The notes under the pieces were generated by a model, which searched no databases, had not been told where the DNA came from, and saw only the letters and a program-made list of their open reading frames with translations. The position numbers were made by a program, and so were the translations under genes. Positions 12,501 to 25,287 of a stretch of 64,000 nucleotides of DNA are shown here, piece by piece (position 1 is the stretch's first letter; every line of letters begins with the position of its first letter). Source of the DNA: Prionailurus bengalensis (Eukaryota > Chordata > Mammalia > Carnivora > Felidae); the NCBI RefSeq assembly GCF_016509475.1, contig NC_057351.1, positions 55,231,549-55,295,548 on the forward strand. The letters are read 5' to 3'.

Positions 12501-15500
12501 TTTTATAAATAATCTGAAGAGGTGTGCTCAGGGAGATCTTCAAGATTACAGAAAACACTGAGCTCTCAGGTTAGCCAATACTCCCAGGAGAAACCGGGGG
12601 AGGCCACAGTGAGACTGAGTTAGCAGGGGAGTCAGACGGGATTCAGCACTGACAAGTGTCTGGTGATATGTTTGGGGCAATTAAATAACAGCAAGCAGGA
12701 TGCCAGGAGAGCTGTCCCGAGGAGCGACACAGGAGTCACTGGAGAATCTGCCCGGAAATGTCAGCCCATGCATCACTGGAGAAAAGAAAAACCCAGGCAG
12801 TGGGCATCGCCCGGGAGAGGATCAGAAATAAAAGGAAAAACCCCGGATTTTCTGTTGCCAGGCTGTGGTGCATCTATCCCCGAGAGGGGAGGTTGTGGCC
12901 TCACTGAGCCAGGGAGCCCAGAGAGGGCACAAGACACGGAGGCATCTTCAAAAACAAAACAAAGCTGAACGAGCCCAATCTAGGAGGAAGAAAGGGTGGG
13001 GGTGGTATAGACTCATAACATCATGGAAGGTAGGAATAGAGCAGGCACGGTGTTGTCCGCAAAATCCTCAAAGACGGCATTACACGTAAATCGAGAGAAA
13101 CCAGGACATCTTGCAGTTGGTTAAGTCCTGAAAAGACCCACCCCCACCCCCAGTCCTGCCCTTAGGCGGCGATCCTTTCAGTAACATTTCTTACAGATGG
13201 CTTTGCAGGTCCTGCTCGAAATCCCCCAGAGATAGGACTCTCACTGCTTTTCAAAAGTATTTCTTATCCTTTGGAATTTGAATTGTCAAAATTCTGGCTC
13301 CTTGCAACTTCCAACCCATTGGTCCTGCAGAACACGCAAACCCTTCAGCCGTGATGTGTCCCTCTGAGCTGCCCTTTTCTGACTCTAATAGACCCATTTC
13401 CTTCCAGTCTTCCTTGTCCACGATGCACAAAACACTCATGCACCTGCCCGCTCTTCACTGGGCAAACTTAGGTAATTCTTAGAGTGATGCGCTGTTGGGC
13501 TCAGCCAAACTTAAGTAAGTTGGTCAGGAGGGGGAGTGAGTTCAGGAGGCATGCTCTAGACAGGGGTTTGAAGTTGTCCGTGGGCTCGAATAAATGCAAG
13601 CGTTAAGTATGCCAAAATAGTAAGCATCTGGCAACCACTCATTCCTTTACAAAAGGCAAAGTACTTTCTTTGACATTTTCTAGAAAGTATAGGAGGAGAA
13701 TCAATGATAAGAAGAAATGGAAAGAGTCCAGTGTTCTAGAGTGAGCCTCGCAGACCTCGGTTGGATCCACCACTGGATCTTACCCCAACCGGTTGGGTGA
13801 TTTAATTTTTCTGAGTGTTCCTCCTGTTTTAAAATGAGAATAGTACCTACTTTTAGGGTCGTGGGGGTTGAAAATGAAGGGTGTGAAGTACCCAGCATAC
13901 AGACATCTGGTACGGAGTAGCGCTCCCTACAGACAACAGCAAGATTGCTTTTGAAATCCCAGTGGGTGGACAGATATGCTGCTGAAGGGAGTGGAAAGGA
14001 TAAGGTTACCTGGGCACACCTGAATCAGGTGAGAGCACAGTGCAAGCCTGAGGAGGGGAGTGAGACAAAGGTGTCAAAAGAAGGACAAGGCCAGTGATGG
14101 AAGAAGAGATGGGCAGAAAGGCAGCACAGCAGAGTCAAGAAACTGGCAGGTGAGCGCAGGGGGAGGGCAGAAAAGAATGATGGAAGACGCTCATCAAAAT
14201 AGACCAAGACAAACACAAGACCTCACAGCTGGAGGGTGAAGGGAGACTCTGATGCCAGAAGATGCTATGGCGATGGGCAGGACACACGTTTGTCAGCGGC
14301 AAGAAAGGGAAGACCACAGATGAACAAGTCTTCTGGTGCCATCTTAGCCATGTGGAGGGAGAGAGGCCGGTAGATTGGATTTGGGCTGAAGGCAACAGGA
14401 ATATAGTTCCTCCAGGGACTAGAAGGGTAGGATGTTTGTTGAGCCCAAGAAGGCGGGTGAAAGATACAGGGTTACATCTGAGCTCCCTCCAGCTAAAGCA
14501 GTGGGATGTTTGGCCGTTTTCAACTGTACTCCAGCTTGGGTGGATGGTGTGGAAGTGTACCAGGGCCCCACTCTCGGTGGGACACTGGGTGTCCTTGGAA
14601 CCACTCCCACACTTTCATGAAGCAGCATCTGCTCCAAGCCCACAAGTTCCTGCTTGCTCTGGCCTACCGTGGTCAAGAGCCAAGCCTCCCCCAAAAATCT
14701 GGGAGGCTGTGGGTGTGGGTAGGAAAAGAAAAGGCTGAACTAGACAGGGCTCAGCCATACAGAGTGGTAGCTCTGTCTTCCTTGCCTTCTTCAAGTGGTA
14801 GTCGTGAAAGAAGGTACCATTCTATGCTTAGATCATGAGATGGCTCAGAGAGGATGCCAACAATTGTTTCAGAGAGCGTTGAGGAAAGAAGAGTCAGGGC
14901 ACCTCCTTAAGCTTTTGAAGAAGCACCTGAAGGAAACCAGTCCGCCTCATCGACATCCCATGGTGGTCCATTGGTACTGGGACAGAGGAGTATGGGGATC
15001 AAGGTGGGAATCATATTCTTTATGTGAGGAGTATGGGACCAAAATGGCTCTGCCAACCTTCAAATGCTGCTGCCATCTCCCAAAGTAAGCGGAGATGAGC
15101 TCTGCCTGCTGCCAGGCCAGCGAGCTCAGAGAGGACTGCCATCTGGCACCGAGAGAGGGATGCAAAGGCCAACTGGCACCCTGGTCAGTGCCATGCGCCA
15201 ACTGGGCTCTGGGCAGAGGCTCGTGCCAACTGGCACCAAGGCAAGAGCTTCTTCGGCTTGGTCCAACTCCTCTGGGTGGACTTTGTAGTTAGTCTTCCAG
15301 TTTCTTTCGGTGGAGGGGTCCTGACACACGCACTGGGTGCTGTGTGTTCCCAGGACACCCTACCGATGGCTTCTCTGGAAAAAGGCTGGGCCGTCCAGTC
15401 TCCAGACCTGCACTGACCGATGTGGTCGCCACCAGCCTGTGTGGCTATCGAACACTTGAAATGTAGCTAGTCCAAATTCAGGTGTGCCCTGAGTGTAAAA

Positions 15501-18500
15501 GACGCCGGATTTCCAAGACTTAGTATGAAAAAAAACCCTAAAATGTTTCATTAACTTTGTGTATATAAATTACATATTAAAATGATAGTATTGCATGTGA
15601 TGGTAAATGATTATAAAACTGATATACTGGGTTAAATAAAATATATTCAAATAATTCCACCTGTTTCTTTTGGGGGGGGGCAGGGTGAGGGACGAGGTTG
15701 CTACTGGATAGTTTAAGATTACATATGTGGCTCACTTTTGTGACTTGCCCTCTTTTTCTGTTGGACAGCACTGCTCTAGACTGCGGTCTCACCTCATTCT
15801 TTCTCCTGGGAACCCCGAAAAGTAAGCAGGGAAAGCAGCAGGAAGCTCAATCCACAAATGAGGAATCTGAGCCTCATTATTCTTTCATCTATTCATTCCC
15901 TGCCCAGTGAGTATTTACTGAGCTGAGTGTGGGCCAGGCGCTGGGAATATAGTGGCAAACAAAGCAGGTACGATCCAGTCTCAGAAAGGAAAACTGACCT
16001 GCCTGAGAGCAGACACCTACCTAATAAGGAATGAGGGTGGGATGAAAAGCCGAACCTCGGACACTAAATCCAAGGCCCCTTTCCCCATATTCCCATGGTA
16101 TTAAGGGGGCAGAAAGGCGACAGGTGTCAGAATCAAGTCACAAACACGAATGAGAAATTCAAGCCCCCTGACTTTCCCTTGCCTGAGACTGGCAGGTCTT
16201 TGTAGTGGGAAGAATGCACTGGGGACCCTACAGAGATCCGGGGTCTGTTCTGGCTCCGCCAGTTTGGAATTTCAGTTTCCTCAATTTAAAACTGGGGGTA
16301 AAAATAATGCCTACCAAGGGGTTGTTCTGAAGACGAAGTGAGATATCTCATGCAGTTTCTGGAACACTCAGTAGACCTCTTTTCTTTCCCCTCCAAGAAG
16401 TGTTCTGAGGTTTCCAGCAATCCTGCTGCCCGTTTTCAGGTTCAGAGTCAAGCTCACTGACATCAAGAAGACATCAAGCCGGGCCTGTGCATTAAGTCAG
16501 TGTAGACGGGCCTCAGTAAACATCTTCCTGGGCATCTAAAAAAGATGTTTGCGAGCCGAGAAGTGAAATGCCCTTGAAGTGTGAGGCGGGGCGATGTGGC
16601 CCTCCCCCCAGGCTGGGGGCCTCCTGGGTCCACACGTCCATGGTCAGTGTCATCACCCATTTGCCTGCAGTTCTCTTTCACCACCTTGAGCTCCTGAGGA
16701 TGACTGTGCCTTCCTGTGTCCCCAGCCCCCAGCACAGCACCTGACACATGGCTTGATGGCTGCTGAATGATGGCTAACTGTGGAAGAAGAAGACGATGGT
16801 ATCTTCTAACCAGCAAATGGAGCTGGTTTTCGTGGGTACTGAGAGCGAGCCAGCTCGGTCCCCCACAAACCAGTGCAGCATCACAGAGGAAGCACTCCTT
16901 TCCACTGCGTTGATTGGCATCTCAGGAGGGTTGCCACACAAAAAAAACACAGGATGCTCAACTACCTTTGAATTTAAGATGAACATTTTTTACCATTTCT
17001 CAGCAAGGTATGCAATGTTTGGGACATGCTTATACTAAAGGATCATTCTTTATCTTATATTCAGATTTAACTGGGCATCCCCCCCCCCCATTTTTGGTAA
17101 ATCTGGTAACCCTACACTCCAGCCTTAGCTGGTCCTCTCAAAAACATGCCTCACCGAACCAGGAATGAGGTGTGGGTGGGTCGTGGGTTTCCGACTCCCC
17201 AGCACCCAACTTACAGAGCTCAGGGTGAAAGTCAGAGGAGGAGAAGGACAGAGGTAGAATAAAGCCTCGTAATCATTTGTGACATGGGGTAAGCAAACTA
17301 AGGCCTCCCGAAGCTGTCCATGCCCCAGTCCCTGGAACCTGTGAATCTGTTACCTTACTTGGCAGAAAGGGCTTTGGGAGTATGATCAAATTAAGGATCT
17401 TGAAATAGGAGGTTATCCTGGGTTATCTGAGTGGGCCCACTGTAGCCACACGGGTCTTATTTCCGAAAGAGGGAGGAGATCAGGGTCAGAAAAAGAGATG
17501 TGACAGTGGAAGCAGAGGTCTGCGGTACAGCAGGGGGAAGACCCAAGTGGCCAGTGCTGGCTCGAAGGTGGAAGGGCACCTGAACCAAGAAATGCAGGAA
17601 GAGGCAAGGAAATCCGACCTCCAGAACTACCAGATGACAAGCTCGTGTTGTTTTAGGCCACCGAGTTTGCGGGACTTTGTTACAGCAGCAGCAAGAAAAT
17701 GATACCTGGCAAGAAGAAACTGTCATGTCATTTTTGCCAGAGACAAAAATAACCACTTCAAAGACTCCTTCTTTAGCAAAGGCAGCGCATGGGTCTAAAC
17801 ATTATACCACGTGCATTTGCTTACACTGTTTCATTTTCCCCTGTCAGCTCTGCAACAACACATCTGTAGAAGTGGAAGATCTGGGGTTCAGAGAGGTTGT
17901 GTAACTTGCTTAAGGCCACCCAGCGAGCGTCGCTGCTGCTAAGTCACACGCAGTCCGGGCCAGGCTGGGTACCGACTGCGAAGTTCCAGGCATCTCAACC
18001 ACAAGCTTGAGCTGTGTTTGAATTATACCTGCTGTGGCCTGGGTTTTTTTGCTTGGGAAAGAATTGATTAAATTTTTCCTCCCATTATGGAAAGCATTAC
18101 GATTCTTGTTCTGTTTCTGCTTGGGTTTTGCTCTCACAGATGCCTCAAGACAAAAGAAAAAGAATCCCACGTATCTGTGTGGCACTTTCCAGCCTGTGGA
18201 GTCTCTCGACAGCCATCATTTTGTTGGGGCTTCACCACCGGTTAGGTAAAACGGGCAGATTTCTTCCCCTTGTTTGACAGAGAACAAAACTGAACTCTAA
18301 TAAAGGACAAAGAGCTGCCTGCTCAGGGGTGCACGGCTTGAAATGGGTTTATCTGACACCTGTCCACTTATACAGAATCTGGGAGAAAGGGCTAAAGAGG
18401 GGGCAGATGGGGAGAGTGGGAGTAAGAGAGGGACCGGAATTTCTGGATCGGCACAGCCAGGAGTCCTTGGAGAGGAGGGAGGGAGAGGAAAGCAGCTTCC

Positions 18501-21500
18501 TACTGGATGTGAATAGTGCCACGCATCAAGGGATCTCAGGTGTGGATTAGATAACACCACTCAGTGGCTGCTGGTGTGCCACCAGGTGCCCGATCACAAT
18601 GTGCTGGGGAGTATCCATGCTTCCCTTTGAGAGTGTGGTCTGAGGGGCTTCCAGGAGGTCCCCGAGAGCAGAGAAGGAAGACCTGCCCACACGAAGGAGC
18701 CCTGAGAAGCCCATTCTGCCGGGGCCAGGAAAGCTGGTCTTCCCATGGCATTCTGGGTCTGCTTTCATGAAGACTGCAACGCAGCCATGGAGGTTTGTTC
18801 CCTGAGCACCACCCCCTCACTGTCCTCCCCACCCTGACCCACTTGAGGGTAGACTTGTAGGCTGGGGGTGGTGCCTCGGCTGCTGAAGACGGAGGCTGCC
18901 TCTCTGGCCCACACCGGGGAATGTAAAACAGTGCTGCAGAAAGAGTTGGGGCTTAGGGGTCAGACTGCGCTTGGATTCTTGATCAACCACTTAGCTGAGT
19001 GACCCAAGCAACCCTTCTCGACTCTAACCAAACGTGATCCAAACCCAACTCAAAGGGTTATTCGATGACATCCTGTAAACCAAGTACCTTGCACAGTTCC
19101 TGACACACAGTAGGTGCTCAGTTAATGAGACTGACTGCACAAATATTTATTCTTATCAATGCTCATTCCCTAAGGTTCACTAAGTTGACCTTGTAAACTT
19201 ACGAAATCTAATTTCGACGCCAAGGCTGCCCCTGCTCCTGAGTCCGCGGCGGACTTTGTTAGAGGCAGCTCCGCTATGGGTCACCGCCTTCTCCCAGCAG
19301 GGAGCCTTGTTTGACGCTAAGGTTCCATATGGGTTTTATGATTCTTAGGCCAGGGGGGCAATACCTCTTCCTGTGACTAAAAATGGAAACAAACTGCTAA
19401 TTCATACCCTTGAAAAAATTGGCTGCAAAGCCCGCTTTATTGATAGAGCCATCGGACACAAACTTCATCCACATTCTGTTGGAGCTCGATTTCACATCTT
19501 CCGGCTTCTCGTAGCCACAGAAATGGCCAATCAGGGCACTCTCTTCCGTGGGGCCGTCGCGGATTTCCAGGTAGTCGTATGCACAGCTGTCATGCCTTTC
19601 AATCTAAACAGAGAACCAGAGGCAATGTGAAAGGTGACGGATGGTCTGGCTTTAAGGTTTTTTATGTAAGAAGGGAACCGAAATAGCACTTTCAAAAATC
19701 TAGTCTAGGGTGGACCAAATTGTGCAGACTAAGAGATGATAAGTAGGGAAGAGCGATTCTACAAAACATCCTGGGATCCCCTCCTAGACTTTTACTTCCC
19801 CCCATCTACCCAGGCAGCCATCAGAAAGGCGGTGGAGACAATTTCAAAGCCTGCAAAGATTTTGATATCAAATGCCCAGGTACAATGCACCGTGAGCTTG
19901 AAACGGACTTCGGTTCCTGTTTTCAACCAAAAAAGTGGAAACCCGTCTTTATAGAGCACAGAGTGTCTGGCAGAAGTTTATGTTTACTTCCTCCTGGGGA
20001 AGAAACCCTGAGCAGTACTCACCTCAAAAGCTTGGAACGTAAGCCCCACGTGAAACCCTTCCGAAACCGTAATCCTCCAGACACATTCCTTGGAAGGTCT
20101 GTAGTCATCCGGGTAGTTGGGAGATTGAATCTGACCAGCGTCTTTGTTAATATCTCCCCCACACGTAGCTTTAGAAAGAGAATCGGGAAGAAAAGGAATG
20201 GGGTCCTTGGTCAGACCTTTAGGAAGGAAATTCATGGCCACTTATCACCACTAGGTGGCTCCACTTGGCAACATTTTCATTTCCAGCCAACCAAGACTGT
20301 GCCTCCGGAAAGGCACAATTTCATTTGTTTGCAACTCTGAATTTTTTTCATATAAAGAAAATAACCTTGCAAAACAGAGGTTCTCCACCTTTTCTGTGCA
20401 TCAAAATCACCCGGGACATTTTTTGAGCTGTGGAAGCAGGGGCCATGTCCCCAGAAATTCTGATGCAAGTGTGTCTGGGGGCGGGGGGCGGGGTGAGGGG
20501 GGTGCTCCAGGCAGCTGTGATGTTTGAAGTCCCCAAGGGATTCTAATGTAGAGAGCAGAGGCCTGCTGGTGCGGAGGGATCCGCACCTGCACGCGCGCAC
20601 ACACACACGTTATTTCTTTTATAAAAACAAAATTTTGGTGTCTGCAAAATTACAATTTACCCAGTAGGTGGGATAAACTGAAGCAGAAATGCCCTGGTGG
20701 CAGCCGCCTAGAGCCCAGACCTATGTGTTCCCTCAACTCGATCACCAGGGTGGCCTCAGAGGCCCTTTCAAAAAGTGTCCTTGTAAATACCCTGATATTG
20801 TCCAAAGTCTTCTTTTCATAAATGAAACAGAGGCCCAGAGAGGTCAGGTTCTTTTCTCGGGCTCACACAGCTATTCAGAGGCTGCTTTCATTTCCCCAGG
20901 GCTCTACACCTGGGACACGCTCCCCAGCCCCACTGGAGTGGAGTCCAGCGGGTGGTGACAGGTGGACGACACCTGTCGTGACGTGAGCACAGCTGCGGAC
21001 CTGGGGATCCTCAGCCCGGCCCCTGCGGTGGTTGCCCCTACCCCTCACGGCTCTGGCGGCTGCCACGCGTGCGTGGGTGCAAGAGGGACAGCGGGCCGCG
21101 TGGGAAGGTCAGAGGTGGAACGAGAGCCCCCCCTGCCGTGAACAAACCTTCGTACACCGCGAAGAAACCCTTGCCCAAGGTGCTGCTGCTGCTCCGGAAC
21201 TCCACCCAGAGCCGGCTGTCCGTGGAGGTGAGGGGCTCCGGGGCCCTGTCACCACAAAACCTGCCTGGGAAGTGGAGAAGACGGGTCAGGCCGCCGCAGC
21301 AAGCAGCTCCTTACAGACACGGGGCCGCGTTTCTCCAAACGTCCTCGAGGTGAGCGGTAACCCTAGCTGTGGCGATTCTCCTGCAGCACATGCAGGAGTC
21401 ACAGATGGAAGGAAGCAGTCACCGGGCCTGTGTGTCCCCTTCAGGCTGACTTCAAGAGAATGCCAGACTCCAATCAATCCAAGTCCCCGGAGTGTAGCTC

Positions 21501-24500
21501 AGGCACCCCTCCTCTGCCAGGTGGGTCCCGCCCAGGTGCTGAAGGTGTGGCGGGATAATGGTCCCAGATAGTGATGAGCCTTCCCTCCCCTGGCGTCTCC
21601 CACTACATATGTGGCCCTTCTTTGGGGGCAGAGCATGCCTTTAGGAAGAGAGTCTGCTTTCCTCGCCCCAGAGAAGAGATGCCAGAGAACACATGACCAA
21701 AAAAAAAAAAAAAAAAAAAAAAATCAAACCTTCTTGGCTTTTGAACTTCCCAAGCCCAGTCACAATTACAAAGACTTGGGAGAACACACGATGTGTAAGA
21801 GCACATGTTTCCATCCTGGTAGTCTTAGAAAGATTCCTAAAATAGATGAGTGAGGGAACTAGGGAGGAGAGGGTTAGAGAGGGCACAAGGGACGCTTTGG
21901 AAGGACCCTGTGCCCTGTCCCACCTTGAGCTAAGACCCTGGATGGAAAAGGATGATAGAGACCTCAAGTGGGTTTGAGGGTCTGGGAGAAGGACAGGACT
22001 GCGCCCCCAGTCCCTGGGCAGAGCCTGGAAGGGCGACAAGATCTTTGATCCCCATGCCCACCGGGGGTCAGAACAGGAGTGTGTACATGGCTCATCCAGA
22101 CATTAGGCCAGGAGACAGGCATGCAGAGTTCTTCAGGCAAAGGGATATGGAAGTGAACTTCCCATAGCCCAGAGGATGTGGGGAGCCATAGGACATCACC
22201 CACTGAATGTCTTCTAGGGAGACATGGACTTGGCACCAATCTGAACTGGCCTAGAATTGAGACAAGAAGGAGGCACAGCAGCCACTGAGGATTCTTTGCT
22301 CAGATAGAGGACTGGAGACCAGACAGGCATGAGGACGCTCAGCAATGCCAACTGAGATGGCAGTACGGATGCCCCCCCTGCCACCGTGCCGTGGCACATG
22401 TATACACCCCTTACTGGCACCCCCACCTCAGGGGAAGAAAACACAAACTGACCAAAATTAATTTCCCCTACCTGATAGAGAGGGGCTCATAATTGCCGTT
22501 GAAATTCTGCTATTGAAAAATACAAATACATGTGTATTTCTCTGACACTTGGGTATGAGTCTGATACTTGGATCTTTCACAGAGGAAGAGGCGGAAGGCC
22601 GTGACTTCCCAATGTATGGTAATCTTTGGCCCTATAATTCCCAATGTTGTGTAAAGATAGCAGCCATGGCAAGGGTGGGGATGGGAATAGGGTGAGACAT
22701 GGGCTGGGTTGTACTGATCAGTTCACAACACAGACCAGTCAAGGTCTATTTGGACTGGAAACCATGGTTCTCTCAAGCACTGACTGCATAGGTCACTCAA
22801 AAATCCATCTGATATGGGGGAAATGGGAGGTCGTGCCTGTTCATGAGTATGGGTTTTCTTTTGGGTGATAAAAATGTTCTACACTTGATTATGGTGATGG
22901 TTGGTTGCACAACTCTGTGAGCATACTAAAACTCATTGACTTGTACACTTTAAATGGTGAATCATACAGTATGTGATTGATATCTCAATATTTTTTATGT
23001 CTATTCAACAGATATTTAGCAGGTGCTCCCTTATTGCCAGCACCATATTAAGCACTGCATCAACCACTTGAAGTTATAATTATGCTTTGCCCTTCTGAGA
23101 AATGGGGGAGTGAGGTTGAGGGAGGAATAAAGGCTACGATGGACGTTTCCTGATGGCCAACTGTGGACACGTTCTTTGGGGAGACATGGGGTAGAAGTTG
23201 CTAATCTCCTTCTGCTTCCTTCCGATTCTGGCCACCTGCAGCTTTTTGGATTTGATGAGCTTAATATCAAGTGAGATGAGCTGAGACTTCTGCCAAGAAT
23301 TTGGCAAGGAAAACTCCATCAGAAGCCTATAAATTTTCAGTAATGGTTACTCTGGCATGGCCAATTAGTGTCAATTAATTCTTGGAAAACAACACATAAG
23401 CATGGGCAAGTAAGTACTGCTTACCAGTGAGGAGACAGAGCTGCTGAACAGCAGTTAAACAATGTGGGATCACAAAAGGAATTCCTTCTTGACCAAACTG
23501 AGTTTCAAGTCCAAATTTCTCCTTTTAAAACCCCAGCTGTCACAGCCACTGGGGACTGTTTCCAAAAAAGAGAAGAACTTCCCACGTCTGCCTTGCTGCC
23601 TAAGAACGTAACTGGATGAGATGAACCACCCACGGCTGGGCCACAGGACAACCTGGGTCTACTCACTCACTACTCTGGAGGGGGTTGGAATCACTGCTTT
23701 GGCAAAGCCAGGCTTGGTGGGGTAAGTTACAAATATTCCTAAGTAACTTCTCTCCCCAAATCACCTTGTAATTCTCACCTAGAACCCTTTACTTTGTCCC
23801 CTGCCCATTTCCTTCACGTTCTTATCTTCGCCATAACGGTCCCAATGAAAGCCCCTTTTTACTGAGCATGACCCTCTCCCCAGCGCTTTGCGTGGATGAT
23901 CTAACTGCTTCCCCCTACCCTCTGAATTAGGGACTGTTTATTATTCATCTCATTTACGGGCAAACTGAGGGTTGAAGAATTTGAGTCGAGTTACATTCAA
24001 CGTGAGTTATACTCAAAGTTGCAAGTGAAGCAGGATTTGAACCTTGGCAGTCTGAGCCCTTGACCTTCATCATCAATTTCACCTTCTTCATCACCACTGC
24101 CACCATCATCGAGAGGAACTTCTCTGTTAAGGTGTGATTCTGAACACTGTACACTTTTGGGTAAACAGACATGAAATCTGCTCTCTGGGAATGTAAACAT
24201 CATTCCCAGTTTGGACACGGACACTTAGAAATGATAGATCAAAGCCTCCAACCATAAAGCAAGTCTGTGGTGACGCCGGGCTTGGCTGTTTGACTCACGC
24301 TGTCATTTCTGCCCACTTGAGAGGCTGCCCCTGCCCAGGGAGCCCCGGTGGTAGGGCCACGCGACACTGATTGGCCAGCCTGGCCTTTCTGAACCTCCCT
24401 CCCCACTTCAGGGAAAGGGGGAAAAAGGGCTTTTGTGTGCAGTGAGGTGGTACAGAATACTCAAAGACAGTTCTGCATACAAAAGTGCATTGTCAGAGTA

Positions 24501-25243
24501 ATTCCTCCTGCAGAAATAAGGCAGGGGGATCCAATTAGCAGGACAGTGTTTCAAATCACTGGGTAAATTCTCTCTGCGGCCACGTTCCTCCCCACTTCAG
24601 GTGCAATCTCATAAGTGACCCCTGAAACTGAAAACTCAATTTGATGGCTCTAACTGGCCATGACATGCTCCCATTCTACTTTCATTTCTCTTTAATCACT
24701 TTGTGAAAAAGTGGGACCCAAACAGCCCCTTTCCAAGAAAACTAACAGGCTGGGGAGAAACTGGACTCAGAAAAGGTGTCAAATTCCTCAACGGAATCTG
24801 GTTCCCGGCTTTGGAGGAGGAGTTTAATAAGGATATCCAGAAGAGGAAATGCAGATGAGGACACTACAAGTGGGCTCCACGGGGAGTCATAAAGGGTTCA
24901 TTCATAAAAAGTTATGCATCCATTATGCCTGGGTTTTCACACACTGCCCTGGGAAAATATGCAACGCACAGTTTTTCAGAGCAAGATGCATACTTTCACA
25001 ATCCGCCCTAATCCGCTCTCCCTCCTGCCAAAGGGGCATTGACCTGCCTCCTCCCAGCAGATTTCATGGCACTGACCCCTCCCAGGGACCAGTTCGGCCC
25101 ACACAATGCACTTGTTCCAAACACAGAAGTGCACTAACGGCTGCATTCGGAAACATCAGAGCAGGCCAAATAGCTGGCAGAGGAGAATTCCCGCAAACGA
25201 AGAATGACAGTTACAGGCACCGGGCCATGCCTTGGCTGTGGCA

Positions 25244-25287
<44 letters not shown>

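Larger units (their letters stand above)
12023..19407 (-). other. TLL2: TLL2 intron 13
   Basis: 7385 bp, the longest complete intron here. Recognised contents: MIR copies (13720-13920, 16195-16380, 17800-17945, 18935-19150), a four-copy 29-bp degenerate repeat (15139-15237), an hAT-type DNA element (15405-15773), an L2-like fragment (15890-16000), a palindromic MITE-like element (16927-17113) and an ERVL-MaLR-like LTR (17280-17705). The stretches 12100-13700 and 13930-15130 show nothing recognisable. Confidence 0.7.

Noticed and set aside
15139..15237. Short spaced repeats as a CRISPR array
   Set aside because: Four degenerate 12-bp cores in a mammalian intron have neither the length nor the identity of CRISPR repeats.
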